A DNA stretch of 39,913 nt from Xanthomonas cucurbitae. GTDB taxonomy: Bacteria; Pseudomonadota; Gammaproteobacteria; Xanthomonadales; Xanthomonadaceae. The stretch covers positions 1 to 39,913 of the forward strand of contig NZ_MDED01000032.1 in the NCBI RefSeq assembly GCF_002939885.1, read 5' to 3'. Made by a program: the position numbers and the translations under genes. The notes under the pieces were generated by a model, which made no database searches, was not told where the DNA came from, and was given only the letters and a program-made list of their open reading frames with translations. Position 1 is the first letter of the stretch, and each line of letters opens with the position of its first letter. This document shows positions 24,421 through 35,502 of the stretch, one piece after another.

Positions 24421-26328
24421 ATGATTTCTTGGCGTGACCGTCTGACCAAAGCGTTGCCGCAAGTGGCGGTGGTGACCCACGACCTGCTGATGGTGTGGTT
24501 GTGCTGGCAACTGCTGCATGCCGGCCGTTATTCCATGCTGCGCGACGCCCCCGACCTGCCGCTGTGGGATTGGCGCACCGCGGTGGTGCTGGTCGCGCAG
24601 GGGCTGGTGTTCTGGAAGATGGGCCTGTATCGGGGACTGTGGCGGTTCGCCTCGGTGCCGGACCTGTGGAACATCTTCAAGTCCAGCTTCCTGGGCCTGG
24701 TGGCGATCGTGCTGGCGCTGTCCTACGACCGTCTGGACGGCGTGCCGCTGTCGGTTCTGGTGGTATACCCGTTTGCCTTGTCGGCCTTGCTGGGCACGCC
24801 CCGGCTGCTGTATCGCGCGTGGAAGGACTACCAGATCGCGCACTCCGGCGAGGTCGCGCAGCGGGTGCTGATTCTGGGCGCAGGCCGCGCCGCCGAAGGC
24901 CTGGTGCGCGATCTGCGTCGCACCGGCGCCTTCGTGCCGGTCGGCTTCCTGGACGACGCAGCCAACCTGCATGGCGCCAAGATCCAGGGCCTCAACGTGC
25001 TGGGCGACCTGGAGCAGGCCGCGTCGATCGCCAAGGAAACCGCCGCCAAGTTGCTGGTGATCGCGATTCCGTCGCTGGACGCGGCCGGCATGCAGCGGGT
25101 GGTGGCGATCTGCGAAAGCACCGGCCTGCCGTTCCGGATGGTGCCCAAGCTCATCAACGTGCTGGAGGGCCGTTCATTGCCTGGCGAGTTGAAGGAGGTG
25201 GCCATCGAGGATCTGCTCAACCGCAAGCCGGTCACGCCGGATTGGCGATTGATCCGCGACTGGCTGACCAACAAGACGGTGATGGTCACCGGTGCCGGCG
25301 GTTCGATCGGTTCAGAGGTCTGCCGGCAGTGCGCCCGCCATGGCGCGCGTCGCATCGTGTTGCTGGAAATCGACGAACTGGCCTTGCTCACCATTGATTC
25401 GGACCTGCGTCGCCTGTTCCCCGACATCGAGGTCGTCCGGGTGCTGGGCGATTGCGGCGACCCCGCCGTGGTTGCGCACGCCCTGCATACCGCCACCCCG
25501 GACGCGGTCTTCCACGCCGCCGCCTACAAGCAGGTGCCGTTGCTGGAAGAACAGCTGCGCGAGGCGGTGCGCAACAACGTGCTGGCCACCGAGAACGTGG
25601 CGCGTGCCTGCCAGCGTGCGCGGATCGAGACCTTTGTCTTCATCTCCACCGACAAGGCGGTCGAGCCCGTCAATGTGCTGGGCGCCAGCAAGCGCTACGC
25701 AGAGATGATCTGCCAAAGTCTTGACGCACGCGATGCGCCGACGCGCTTCATCACGGTGCGCTTCGGCAATGTGCTCGATTCCGCCGGCAGCGTGGTGCCG
25801 TTGTTCCGCGAGCAGATCCGGCAGGGTGGCCCGGTGACGGTGACGCACCCGGAGGTGACGCGCTACTTCATGACCATCCCGGAGGCGTGCCAGCTGGTGA
25901 TCCAAGCCGCTGCCTCGGCCTCGCACGGGGCGATCTATACGCTTGACATGGGCGAGCCGGTGGCAATCCGCCTGCTGGCCGAACAGATGATTCGCCTTGC
26001 CGGCAAGCAGCCCGGCAAGGATGTGGCGATCCTGTACACCGGGTTGCGCCCCGGCGAAAAACTCCACGAGACGCTGTTCTACTCCGACGAAGATTACCGG
26101 CCCACCACGCACCCCAAGATCCTGGAGGCGGGCGTGCGCGAGTTCTCGCACGAACAGGTCTTGCAGTTGGTGACGCGTCTGCGCGAGGCGGTTAATCGTT
26201 ATGACATCAAGGCCATGGAAACTGTGCTGGGCAGCCTGATGCCGGATTTCGCGGCGGCTCGACGGAAAGTCGACGCGCGATCTGATACGGTCGTGCCATT
26301 CCCCGCACGTGAGGTCAGAAGACTTTGA
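24421..26328 (+). CDS. WbpM/CapD-type UDP-GlcNAc 4,6-dehydratase
   Basis: Membrane-bound nucleotide-sugar dehydratase of the WbpM/FlaA1/PglF family, 635 residues. Four transmembrane helices (to about residue 125) lead to a CoA-binding-like Rossmann domain (LILGAGRAAEGL, 150-161) and then the catalytic SDR domain (Polysacc_synt_2) with GAGGSIGSE (291-299), HAAAYKQVPLLE (365-376), the catalytic Thr-Asp-Lys (FISTDKAVEPVN, 407-418) and GASKRYAEM (421-429). It should turn UDP-GlcNAc into a 4-keto-6-deoxy sugar, the precursor of FucNAc/QuiNAc-type residues in O-antigen or capsule. The start ATG 24421 has only a weak ribosome-binding site; ATG 24388 is also in frame but overlaps the previous gene. 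The stop overlaps galU by one base. Confidence 0.9.
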   Translation: MISWRDRLTKALPQVAVVTHDLLMVWLCWQLLHAGRYSMLRDAPDLPLWDWRTAVVLVAQGLVFWKMGLYRGLWRFASVPDLWNIFKSSFLGLVAIVLALSYDRLDGVPLSVLVVYPFALSALLGTPRLLYRAWKDYQIAHSGEVAQRVLILGAGRAAEGLVRDLRRTGAFVPVGFLDDAANLHGAKIQGLNVLGDLEQAASIAKETAAKLLVIAIPSLDAAGMQRVVAICESTGLPFRMVPKLINVLEGRSLPGELKEVAIEDLLNRKPVTPDWRLIRDWLTNKTVMVTGAGGSIGSEVCRQCARHGARRIVLLEIDELALLTIDSDLRRLFPDIEVVRVLGDCGDPAVVAHALHTATPDAVFHAAAYKQVPLLEEQLREAVRNNVLATENVARACQRARIETFVFISTDKAVEPVNVLGASKRYAEMICQSLDARDAPTRFITVRFGNVLDSAGSVVPLFREQIRQGGPVTVTHPEVTRYFMTIPEACQLVIQAAASASHGAIYTLDMGEPVAIRLLAEQMIRLAGKQPGKDVAILYTGLRPGEKLHETLFYSDEDYRPTTHPKILEAGVREFSHEQVLQLVTRLREAVNRYDIKAMETVLGSLMPDFAAARRKVDARSDTVVPFPAREVRRL

Positions 26329-27221
26329 TGAGCCAGCGTATTCGCAAGGCTGTTTTCCCCGTCGCAGGTCTTGGGACCCGCTTTCTTCCGGCCACCAAGA
26401 CGGTGCCGAAGGAAATGCTGCCGATCATCGACAAACCATTGATCCAGTACGCCGTCGACGAGGCCATCCAGGCTGGCTGCGATACGCTGATCTTTGTCAC
26501 CAATCGCTACAAGCACTCCATCGCCGATTACTTCGACAAGGCCTACGAGCTGGAGCACAAGCTTGAGCGTGCCGGCAAGCTGGAGCAGCTGGAGCTGGTG
26601 CGCCATGCGTTGCCGAAGGGCGTGCGCGCCATCTTCGTGACCCAGGCCGAAGCGCTGGGTCTAGGCCATGCCGTGCTGTGTGCCAAGCAGGTCGTGGGTG
26701 ACGAGCCGTTTGCCGTGCTGCTGCCCGATGACCTGATGTGGAATCGTGGCGATGCCGCGCTGACCCAGATGGCCGATGTGGCGGAAGCCTCCGGTGGCAG
26801 CGTGATCGCGGTGGAAGATGTGCCCCACGACAAGACGGCCAGCTACGGCATCGTCTCCACCGACGCCTTTGACGGCCGCAAGGGTCGTATCAATGCCATC
26901 GTGGAAAAGCCCAAGCCGGAAGTGGCACCGAGCAATCTGGCGGTGGTGGGGCGTTATGTGCTCAGCCCGAAGATCTTCGAGCTGCTGGAGTCCACCGGTG
27001 CGGGTGCCGGTGGAGAGATCCAGCTGACCGATGCCATTGCCGAGCTGTTGAAGAAAGAGCAGGTGGATGCATTTCGTTTTGAAGGCCGGCGTTTCGACTG
27101 CGGTGCGCATATCGGCCTGATCGAAGCGACGGTGCATTTCGCGCTGGAGCACGAGAAGCACGGTGGGCCGGCCAAGGAGATCCTGCGCAGCGCACTGGCC
27201 GCAGCCGACGCACGCGGCTGA
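26328..27221 (+). CDS. galU: UTP-glucose-1-phosphate uridylyltransferase
   Basis: Makes UDP-glucose from UTP and glucose-1-phosphate, supplying xanthan, LPS and trehalose pathways. 297 residues with the nucleotidyltransferase loop PVAGLGTRFLPATKTVPKEM (11-30), the FAVLLPDDLM metal-binding region, VEDVPHDKTASYGIV, IVEKPKP and GGEIQLTDAI. The ATG shares its A with the stop of the WbpM-type gene (TGATG), so the two are translationally coupled. In Xanthomonas galU mutants lose extracellular polysaccharide; that is known for the genus, not shown here. Confidence 0.96.
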   Translation: MSQRIRKAVFPVAGLGTRFLPATKTVPKEMLPIIDKPLIQYAVDEAIQAGCDTLIFVTNRYKHSIADYFDKAYELEHKLERAGKLEQLELVRHALPKGVRAIFVTQAEALGLGHAVLCAKQVVGDEPFAVLLPDDLMWNRGDAALTQMADVAEASGGSVIAVEDVPHDKTASYGIVSTDAFDGRKGRINAIVEKPKPEVAPSNLAVVGRYVLSPKIFELLESTGAGAGGEIQLTDAIAELLKKEQVDAFRFEGRRFDCGAHIGLIEATVHFALEHEKHGGPAKEILRSALAAADARG

Positions 27222-27245
27222 TCGCCACACTTGGAGTCTGTGACG

Positions 27246-27271
27246 CGAACGACGCCCTCCGGCGTCGTTCG
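27246..27271 (+). terminator. Hairpin downstream of galU
   Basis: 11-base arms (27246-27256 and 27261-27271) pair perfectly around CTCC. A short TCGTTTCG run follows, so it is a weak rho-independent terminator for the rpsA-galU run. Confidence 0.7.
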
Positions 27272-27364
27272 TCGTTTCGGGGCCGTCGACTGCGGTAGCG
27301 GGCGCAGCCGCCTGGCTTGTTGAAAGCAGGGCGTCGCCGCAGGCTTGCCGTTAGAATCCCGGGG

Positions 27365-29212
27365 ATGAGCCAGGCTGCGCATTCCAGTGAACTCATCAAT
27401 GTCGTGGCCCTGCTGGGCGCGGCGGTGGTGGCCATCCCGCTGTTCCGCCGGCTGGGCCTGGGGTCGGTGCTGGGCTACCTGGCGGCTGGTCTGGCGATCG
27501 GCCCGTTCGGATTGGGCCTGTTCGACGACCCGCAGGCCATCCTGCACGTTGCCGAACTGGGCGTGGTGATGTTCCTGTTCGTGATCGGGCTGGAAATGCA
27601 GCCCTCGCATCTATGGAGCCTGCGCCGCGAAATCTTCGGGCTGGGCAGCGCGCAGATCTGCGCCTGCGTGCTGGTGCTCACCGGCATCGGCCTGCTGCTG
27701 GGCTTCGCGCCGCCGGTGGCCTTCGTGGCCGCGTGCGGTTTCGTGCTGACCTCCACTGCCGTGGTGATGCAACTGCTTACCGAGCGTGGCGATGTCGCAT
27801 TGCCCTCGGGCCAGAAGATCGTGGCGATCCTGCTGTTCGAGGATCTGCTGATCGTTCCGTTGCTGGCGATCGTCGCCTGGATGGGCGCCAGCGGCGATCC
27901 CCAGGCCGCCTCGCACCGTTGGCAGGAGATCGGCATCGGGCTGGCCTGTATCGTCGGCCTGTTGGTCGCTGGCCGCTGGCTGCTCAATCCGCTGTTCCGG
28001 ATCCTGGCCGCGTCCAGAGCGCGCGAGGTGATGACTGCCGCCGCGTTGCTGGTGGTGCTGGGTGCCGCCCTGTTGATGCAACTGGGCGGGCTCTCGATGG
28101 CAATGGGTGCGTTCCTGGCCGGTGTGCTGTTGTCCGAATCCACCTTCCGGCACCAGATCGAGGCGGATATCGAACCGTTCCGCGGCATTTTGCTGGGCCT
28201 GTTCTTTCTGGGTGTCGGCATGAGCCTGGATGTGCGCGTGGTTGCCGCCGACTGGCGCCTGATCGTGACCGGCGTGCTGGCACTGATGCTCGGCAAGGCC
28301 GTGTGCATCTACGCGGTGGCGCGATTGATGCGCAGCGATCATCGCCAGGCGCTGGATCGCGGTGTGTTGATGGCGCAGGGCGGCGAGTTCGCCTTCGTGT
28401 TGTTCGCCGCGGCCGCAGCGTCGGGCGTGATCGATGCGCAGGTCAATGCCAGCCTCACCGCGATCGTGGTGCTGTCGATGGCGTTGACGCCGCTGTGCGT
28501 GCTGCTGCAGCGGCGCCTGACACCGGCGGCCGAGGTCTCGCTGGACGGGGTGGAAGCGGCCAGCGGGCAGACCGGCAGCGTCTTGATGATCGGCTTCGGC
28601 CGCTTCGGCCAGGTGGCCAGCCAGTCGTTGCTGGCGCGCGACGTGGACGTGACCATCATCGACAACGACATCGAGATGATCCGGAGCGCGGAAACATTCG
28701 GCTTCAAGATCTACTACGGCGATGGCACCCGGCTGGACGTACTGCATGCGTCCGGCGCACACAGCGCGCGGGCCATCGCGGTCTGCGTGGACGATCGCGA
28801 GGCGGCCAACCGGATCGTCGAGCTGGTCACGCGCGAGTTTCCGCATGCGCGCCTGCTGGTGCGCTCGTTCGATCGCAGGCATTCGCTGCAGTTGATCGCT
28901 GCCGGCGTGGACTGCCAGATCCGCGAGACCTTCGAGGCGGCGGTATTGCTTGGCCAGATGGCGCTTGTCGAACTGGGCGTGGACGAGGACGAAGCCAGCA
29001 CGATCACCCGTGCGATCCGCCGCCGCGACGCCGAGCGCCTGGAGTTGGAAATCGCCGCCGGCACTGTCCGCGCGGGCACCGGATTGATGTACGGCAACAT
29101 CAACCCGACGGTGCCCAAGCCCACGCCATTCACCCCGCCGCGGCGGGAGAGCCGCTCGCTCAATCGCGACGCGCCAGCGCCGGCGGGCGAGGAGCCCGCA
29201 TTGCGTGAGTGA
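27365..29212 (+). CDS. KefB/KefC-type cation:proton antiporter (CPA2)
   Basis: 615-residue CPA2 antiporter, probably a K+ efflux system. The first 390 residues contain about twelve transmembrane segments with RRLGLGSVLGYLAAGLAIGP, GVVMFLFVIGLEM, GFVLTSTAVVMQLLTERGD, FEDLLIVPLLAIVAW and FFLGVGMSLD, the usual CPA2 motifs. From about residue 400 an RCK/TrkA-N Rossmann domain starts VLMIGFGRFGQVASQSL and continues to about 520. In Kef proteins this domain binds NAD and glutathione adducts to gate K+ efflux during electrophile stress. A Q-loop 'GLFLG'-like segment is present, but kefB and kefC cannot be told apart. No kefF/kefG ancillary gene lies nearby. Confidence 0.92.
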   Translation: MSQAAHSSELINVVALLGAAVVAIPLFRRLGLGSVLGYLAAGLAIGPFGLGLFDDPQAILHVAELGVVMFLFVIGLEMQPSHLWSLRREIFGLGSAQICACVLVLTGIGLLLGFAPPVAFVAACGFVLTSTAVVMQLLTERGDVALPSGQKIVAILLFEDLLIVPLLAIVAWMGASGDPQAASHRWQEIGIGLACIVGLLVAGRWLLNPLFRILAASRAREVMTAAALLVVLGAALLMQLGGLSMAMGAFLAGVLLSESTFRHQIEADIEPFRGILLGLFFLGVGMSLDVRVVAADWRLIVTGVLALMLGKAVCIYAVARLMRSDHRQALDRGVLMAQGGEFAFVLFAAAAASGVIDAQVNASLTAIVVLSMALTPLCVLLQRRLTPAAEVSLDGVEAASGQTGSVLMIGFGRFGQVASQSLLARDVDVTIIDNDIEMIRSAETFGFKIYYGDGTRLDVLHASGAHSARAIAVCVDDREAANRIVELVTREFPHARLLVRSFDRRHSLQLIAAGVDCQIRETFEAAVLLGQMALVELGVDEDEASTITRAIRRRDAERLELEIAAGTVRAGTGLMYGNINPTVPKPTPFTPPRRESRSLNRDAPAPAGEEPALRE

Positions 29213-29260
29213 GCAGGGAGGGACGCTTGCCGGCGTCCGTTCGCCACCGCCGATCAGTGG

Positions 29261-29291
29261 CACGGCCGCCACGCCGAACCTGCCGGCCGTG
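29261..29291. terminator. Hairpin between convergent kef and DUF1244 genes
   Basis: CACGGCCG (29261-29268) pairs with CGGCCGTG (29284-29291) around a 15-base loop, in the 89-bp spacer where the two transcripts converge. There is no T run on either side, so it would be an intrinsic-type but weak bidirectional terminator. Confidence 0.4.
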
Positions 29292-29301
29292 CAATGAACG
29301 G

Positions 29302-29631
29302 TCAGCCGTGGCGGCGTTGCGCCGCGGCGAAGGCCTCGAGCTGCTCCGGGGTGGCTTCCTTCTGATGGTGCTGCTTCCACTGTGCGAACGGCATGCCGTA
29401 GACGGCCTCGCGCGCCTGTTCCTTGCTGATCGGCTGCCCCTGCGCCTCGGCAGCCTCGCGGTACCAGTCGCCCAGGCAATTGCGGCAGAAGCCGGCCAGG
29501 ATCATCAGGTCGATGTTCTGCACATCGGTGCGTTGCTGGTTGAGATGCTGCAACAGCCGGCGGAATGCCGCTGCTTCGATGGCGGTGGTCGCGTCGTTGC
29601 TTGAAGTGCTGACGGGAGTGGTGTCGGTCAT
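29302..29631 (-). CDS. DUF1244-family protein
   Basis: 109-residue protein of the DUF1244/SMc04008-like family (function unknown). After a low-complexity Thr/Ser N-terminus come RRLLQHLNQQRTDVQNIDLM, AGFCRNCLGDWYREAAEAQG with a CxxC pair (49 and 52), and the conserved YGMPFAQWKQHHQKEAT segment. The CxxC and histidine-rich end would suit metal binding, but that is inference. It is convergent with the Kef gene and divergent from folD. Confidence 0.88.
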   Translation of the reverse strand: MTDTTPVSTSSNDATTAIEAAAFRRLLQHLNQQRTDVQNIDLMILAGFCRNCLGDWYREAAEAQGQPISKEQAREAVYGMPFAQWKQHHQKEATPEQLEAFAAAQRRHG

Positions 29632-30555
29632 GACGGAATCGGGGACAATGGACGGCCTTCGACTCTACACCTGACGCCCCATGACCGCTTCTGCGCCAGT
29701 TGCCGCCGCTCCGGCCCGCCTTCTCGATGGTCGCCGCATTGCCGAAGACCTGCTCGACGGATTGAAGCGGCGCGTGGATGCGCGCATCGCGGCGGGCAAG
29801 AGCCGGCCGGGCCTGGCGGTGGTGCTGGTGGGAGGCGACCCGGCCTCGTCGGTCTACGTGCGCAACAAGCGCCGTGCGGCTGAAAAAGTCGGTATCGAGG
29901 CCTTCGACTACGACATGCCGCAAGGCATCAGCGAGGCGGAGCTGGCCGCGCTAATCGACGAACTCAATGCCGACCCAAAGATCCACGGCATCCTGATCCA
30001 ACTGCCGCTGCCGGGCATTCCCGATGCCAACCGGCTGATCCAGCGCATCGACCCGCGCAAGGACGTGGATGGTTTCCACCCACAGAACGTGGGCCATCTG
30101 GCGCTGCGCGAATTCGGCCTGCGTCCGTGCACGCCGCGCGGCATCGTGACCCTGCTCGGCCATACCGACCAGCCGGTGCGCGGCCGCAATGCCACCATCG
30201 TGGGCGTGAGCAACCATGTGGGCCGGCCGATGGGGCTGGAGTTGTTGATCGCCGGATGCACGGTGACCAGCTGCCACAAGTTCACCCCGGTCGATGTGCT
30301 GGAGGCCAGCGTGCGCAATGCCGACATCCTGGTGGTGGCGGTCGGCCGGCCCGGCCTGATTCCAGGCGAATGGGTCAAGCCGGGCGCGGTGGTGATCGAT
30401 GTCGGCATCAATCGCCTGGAAGACGGGCGCCTGGTCGGCGACGTCGGCTTCGATGCCGCCATGCAGCGCGCGGCCTGGATCACGCCCGTGCCGGGCGGGG
30501 TAGGGCCAATGACCGTGGCCACGTTGATGCAGAACACCATCGAGGCCGCTGATGC

Positions 30556-32239
<1,684 letters not shown>

Positions 32240-32240
32240 T

Positions 32241-32354
32241 CGGGAATGGGGAATCGCGAATCGGGAATCGTAAGAGCCCGCCGCTTCCTCGTCCGATAGC
32301 AGCTGGCGCCGCGTTTGCTGTTGCGATTCCCCAATCCCGATTCTCGATTCCCGG
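32241..32354. repeat. Inverted-repeat element between guaB and guaA
   Basis: The left arm (32241-32270) and right arm (32324-32354) are imperfect reverse complements made of GGGAATGGGGAATCG-like units, the same family as the element at 30556-30737 but with a different 53-bp middle. It fills almost the entire guaB-guaA spacer, ending 6 bp before the guaA ATG, so guaA has no independent ribosome-binding site outside it. Confidence 0.72.
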
Positions 32355-32360
32355 CTCTCA

Positions 32361-33926
32361 ATGACCAACATCCATACCGACAAGATCCTCATCCTCGATT
32401 TCGGCGCGCAGTACACGCAGCTGATTGCGCGGCGCATTCGCGAGCTGGGCGTGTATTGCGAGATCTGGGCCTGGGATCATGATCCGTCCGAGATCGCCGG
32501 CTTCGGTGCCAAGGGCATCATCCTGTCTGGTGGGCCGGAATCGACCACCTTGCCGGGCGCACCCGCCGCGCCGCAGGAAGTGTTCGGCAGCGGCTTGCCG
32601 GTGTTCGGCATCTGCTACGGCATGCAGACCCTGGCCGCGCAGCTGGGCGGGGCGACCGAAGCGGCCGACCAGCGCGAATTCGGTCATGCCGAAGTGGACG
32701 TGGTGGCCGCCGATGCCTTGTTTTCCGGCCTGACCGATCATGCCGGCACCTCGCGATTGAACGTGTGGATGAGCCATGGCGATCATGTTTCGCAGGTGCC
32801 GCCGGGCTTCACCATCACTGCGGTCACCGATCGCATTCCGGTGGCGGCGATGTCCAACGAGGACAAGCGCTGGTACGGCGTACAGTTCCACCCGGAGGTC
32901 ACGCACACGCTGCAGGGCCAGACCTTGCTGCGCCGCTTCGTGGTGGATGTCTGCGGATGCCAGACCTTGTGGACCGCCGCCAACATCATCGACGACCAGA
33001 TCGCGCGCGTGCGTGCGCAGGTGGGCGACGACGAGGTGATTCTGGGGCTGTCCGGTGGCGTGGATTCGTCGGTGGTCGCCGCATTGCTGCACAAGGCGAT
33101 CGGCGACAAGCTGACCTGCGTGTTCGTCGACACCGGCCTGCTGCGTTGGCAGGAAGGCGACCAGGTGATGGCGATGTTCGCCGAGCACATGGGCGTCAAG
33201 GTCATTCGCGTCAATGCGGCCGACCGCTATTTCAGCGCCTTGCAGGGCGTCAGCGACCCCGAAGCCAAGCGCAAGATCATCGGCAACCTGTTCGTGGAGA
33301 TCTTCGATGAAGAATCCAACAAGCTGGCCAATGCCAAGTGGTTGGCGCAGGGCACGATCTACCCGGACGTGATCGAGTCGGCCGGCAGCAAGACCGGCAA
33401 GGCGCATGTCATCAAGAGCCACCACAACGTCGGTGGCCTGCCCGAACACATGAAGCTGGGCCTGGTCGAGCCGCTGCGCGAACTGTTCAAGGACGAAGTG
33501 CGTCGCCTTGGCGTCGAACTCGGCCTGCCGCGCAGCATGGTCTACCGCCATCCGTTCCCGGGCCCGGGCCTGGGCGTGCGTATCCTGGGCGAAGTGAAGC
33601 GTGAGTACGCCGAACTGCTGGCCAAGGCCGATGCGATCTTCATCGACGAACTGCGCAAGGCCGACCTGTACGACACCACCAGCCAGGCGTTTGCGGTGTT
33701 CCTGCCAGTGAAGTCGGTCGGCGTGGTCGGCGATGCACGCGCCTACGAATGGGTGATCGCGCTGCGCGCGGTGGAAACCATCGACTTCATGACCGCGCAC
33801 TGGGCGCACCTGCCGTACGACTTTCTCGGCACGGTCAGCAACCGCATCATCAACGAACTGCGCGGCGTCTCGCGCGTGGTCTACGACATCTCCGGCAAGC
33901 CGCCTGCGACGATCGAGTGGGAATGA
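32361..33926 (+). CDS. guaA: GMP synthase (glutamine-hydrolysing)
   Basis: Amidates XMP to GMP. The 521-residue product has the glutaminase domain with C85 ([12 protein letters not shown]) and the histidine and glutamate of [13 protein letters not shown], the ATP-pyrophosphatase P-loop [29 protein letters not shown], and the C-terminal dimer domain ending [11 protein letters not shown]. The 3' end (33911-33926) is the attachment site used by the island that begins right after it: the integrase gene lies 308 bp downstream and the reading frame is intact to its normal C-terminus. Confidence 0.98.
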   Translation: MTNIHTDKILILDFGAQYTQLIARRIRELGVYCEIWAWDHDPSEIAGFGAKGIILSGGPESTTLPGAPAAPQEVFGSGLPVFGICYGMQTLAAQLGGATEAADQREFGHAEVDVVAADALFSGLTDHAGTSRLNVWMSHGDHVSQVPPGFTITAVTDRIPVAAMSNEDKRWYGVQFHPEVTHTLQGQTLLRRFVVDVCGCQTLWTAANIIDDQIARVRAQVGDDEVILGLSGGVDSSVVAALLHKAIGDKLTCVFVDTGLLRWQEGDQVMAMFAEHMGVKVIRVNAADRYFSALQGVSDPEAKRKIIGNLFVEIFDEESNKLANAKWLAQGTIYPDVIESAGSKTGKAHVIKSHHNVGGLPEHMKLGLVEPLRELFKDEVRRLGVELGLPRSMVYRHPFPGPGLGVRILGEVKREYAELLAKADAIFIDELRKADLYDTTSQAFAVFLPVKSVGVVGDARAYEWVIALRAVETIDFMTAHWAHLPYDFLGTVSNRIINELRGVSRVVYDISGKPPATIEWE

Positions 33927-33930
33927 TCCC
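33911..33930 (+). other. Probable attL of the island at the guaA 3' end
   Basis: guaA is a known integration hotspot for P4-type tyrosine integrases; the crossover lies in its last codons. GAGTGGGAATGA (33915-33926) encodes the C-terminal EWE and stop and would be duplicated as attR at the far end, outside the window. I see no second copy in the window, so the core is inferred from position. Confidence 0.55.
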
Positions 33931-33973
33931 GCGTCCGGCATAGACTGGCACCAAAGAGCATTAAAGCACCCCT

Positions 33974-33999
33974 AAGCCCGCGTAATTGCGGGCTTTTTT
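33974..33999 (+). terminator. Rho-independent terminator after guaA
   Basis: AAGCCCGC (33974-33981) pairs with GCGGGCTT (33988-33995) around GTAATT and is followed by a T run to 33999. It ends the guaA transcript, but if the att core is the guaA 3' end this terminator belongs to the island side of the junction. Confidence 0.9.
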
Positions 34000-34058
34000 C
34001 GTTCTTGGCGTAGCACTGTCTGGCAAATTTATGCATCGCCAAGCACCCCGTTTCTATG

Positions 34059-34208
34059 GCATGGTAGATGGTACGATTTGAACCTGATGCCATGTTCGGC
34101 ACTCGATACCATGCCGCCTATGATGGGATGTTCATGGTATCGAATTTATGTAACCCATTGTCCTGGAAGAAGTTTTTTGGGGATATGTGGGGCTTTTTGA
34201 GCATGGTA
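34059..34208. repeat. Four CATGGTA motifs ahead of the integrase
   Basis: CATGGTA occurs at 34060-34066, 34133-34139 and 34202-34208 on the plus strand and at 34107-34113 on the minus strand. Three are preceded by G, two are extended as CATGGTATCG. The spacing and position between att and int suit integrase arm-type or excisionase/AlpA binding sites, or operators controlling int; no experiment is implied. Confidence 0.55.
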
Positions 34209-34234
34209 TTTTTGAGAGGAAACCCAACCCGACC

Positions 34235-35443
34235 ATGCTGACTGATACCAAGCTGCGCAACCTCAAGCCAAAGGACAAGCTCTATAAAGTGAATGACCGT
34301 GACGGCCTCTACGTGGCCATCACGCCTGCGGGTTCGATTTCATTCCGCTACAACTACTCGATCCACGGCAGGCAGGAGACCATCACCTTCGGCCGTTACG
34401 GTGTCGGAGGGATCACGCTAGCGGAAGCCCGCGAACGGCTGGGCGAAGCCAAGAAGATGATCGCCGCAGGGAAATCTCCAGCCAAGGAGAAGGCGCGGGA
34501 CAAAGCCCGCGTCAAGGATGCAGAGACATTCGGCGCGTGGGCCGAGAAATGGTTGCGCGGCTATCAGATGGCGCCCAATACCCGAGACATGCGCCGCTCG
34601 GTCTACGAACGCGAGTTAAAGCCGAAATTTGGCAACCAAAAACTGGTAGAGATTACCCATGAGGACTTGCGAGCGCTGACAGACGCCATCGTAGAACGAG
34701 GCGCACCGGCAACAGCGGTGCATTCGCGAGAGATCGTCTTGCAGGTCTACCGCTGGGCCATCGAGCGCGGCCAGAAGGTCGAGAACCCGGCCGATCTGGT
34801 GCGCCCCTCGACCATCGCCAAGTTCGAGCCGCGAGATCGAGCACTGACGCCCGATGAAATCGGCTTGATGTACCAGTACATGGAGCGCATTGGCACCACG
34901 CCTTCCATTCGGGCGGCCGCCAAGCTGCTGTTGCTGACGATGGTACGCAAAAGCGAACTGACTAACGCAACGTGGAGCGAGATCAATTTCACCGAAGCGC
35001 TTTGGACAATCCCCAAGGAGCGGATGAAGCGCCGCAACCCCCATTTGGTGTTCCTTTCTAGGCAGGCGCTCGACATTTTCATAGCTCTGAAAACCTTCGC
35101 GGGCGGCTCGGAGTACGTGCTGCCATCGCGCTATGACTCGGACTTGCCGATGAGCAGCGCCACGCTCAATCAGGTGCTCACGCTGACCTATCGTCTGGCC
35201 CAGAAGGAAGGGCAGTCGCTTGGCAAGTTCGGACCGCACGACCTGCGGCGCACAGCCAGCACGCTTCTACATGAGGCGGGCTATAACACTGACTGGATCG
35301 AGAAGTGCCTTGCGCACGAACAGAAGGGGGTTCGCGCCGTCTACAACAAGGCCGAGTACCGCGATCAGCGCCGGGCAATGCTTCAGGATTGGGCGGACAT
35401 GATCGATGAGTGGACAATCAGGAAGCCCCGCCTCAAGGACTGA
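34235..35443 (+). CDS. P4-type tyrosine integrase
   Basis: Site-specific recombinase, 402 residues. The N-terminal DUF4102/arm-binding part (MLTDTKLRNLKPKDKLYKVN, DRDGLYVAITPAGSISFRYN) leads to a core-binding domain and the catalytic domain with R238 (LLLTMVRKSELTNATW), H335-x-x-R338 (GPHDLRRTASTLLHEAG), H361 and Y370 (CLAHEQKGVRAVYNKAEY). All catalytic residues are present, so it is probably active. ATG 34235 follows a GAGAGG site; a GTG at 34187 is in frame but the family normally begins MLTDTKL. It points away from guaA, next to attL, as in other guaA islands. Confidence 0.93.
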   Translation: MLTDTKLRNLKPKDKLYKVNDRDGLYVAITPAGSISFRYNYSIHGRQETITFGRYGVGGITLAEARERLGEAKKMIAAGKSPAKEKARDKARVKDAETFGAWAEKWLRGYQMAPNTRDMRRSVYERELKPKFGNQKLVEITHEDLRALTDAIVERGAPATAVHSREIVLQVYRWAIERGQKVENPADLVRPSTIAKFEPRDRALTPDEIGLMYQYMERIGTTPSIRAAAKLLLLTMVRKSELTNATWSEINFTEALWTIPKERMKRRNPHLVFLSRQALDIFIALKTFAGGSEYVLPSRYDSDLPMSSATLNQVLTLTYRLAQKEGQSLGKFGPHDLRRTASTLLHEAGYNTDWIEKCLAHEQKGVRAVYNKAEYRDQRRAMLQDWADMIDEWTIRKPRLKD

Positions 35444-35474
35444 TTCGGAGCCTTGAGACCTGCATTTTGTCGCG

Positions 35475-35502
35475 AAATGCCCACTTTGGTGGGCATTTTT
35501 TT
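35475..35502 (+). terminator. Terminator of the integrase gene
   Basis: AAATGCCCAC (35475-35484) pairs with GTGGGCATTT (35489-35498) around TTTG, followed by T residues to 35502. A classic rho-independent terminator 31 bp after the integrase stop. Confidence 0.92.

Noticed and set aside
27611..29923. 770-codon minus-strand frame opposite the Kef-type gene
   Set aside because: It overlaps Kef, DUF1244 and folD and has antisense composition; each of the sense genes has clear family motifs.
33911..34235. tRNA gene as attachment site
   Set aside because: No cloverleaf-like sequence was seen; the island abuts the guaA 3' end, a known site for such integrases.
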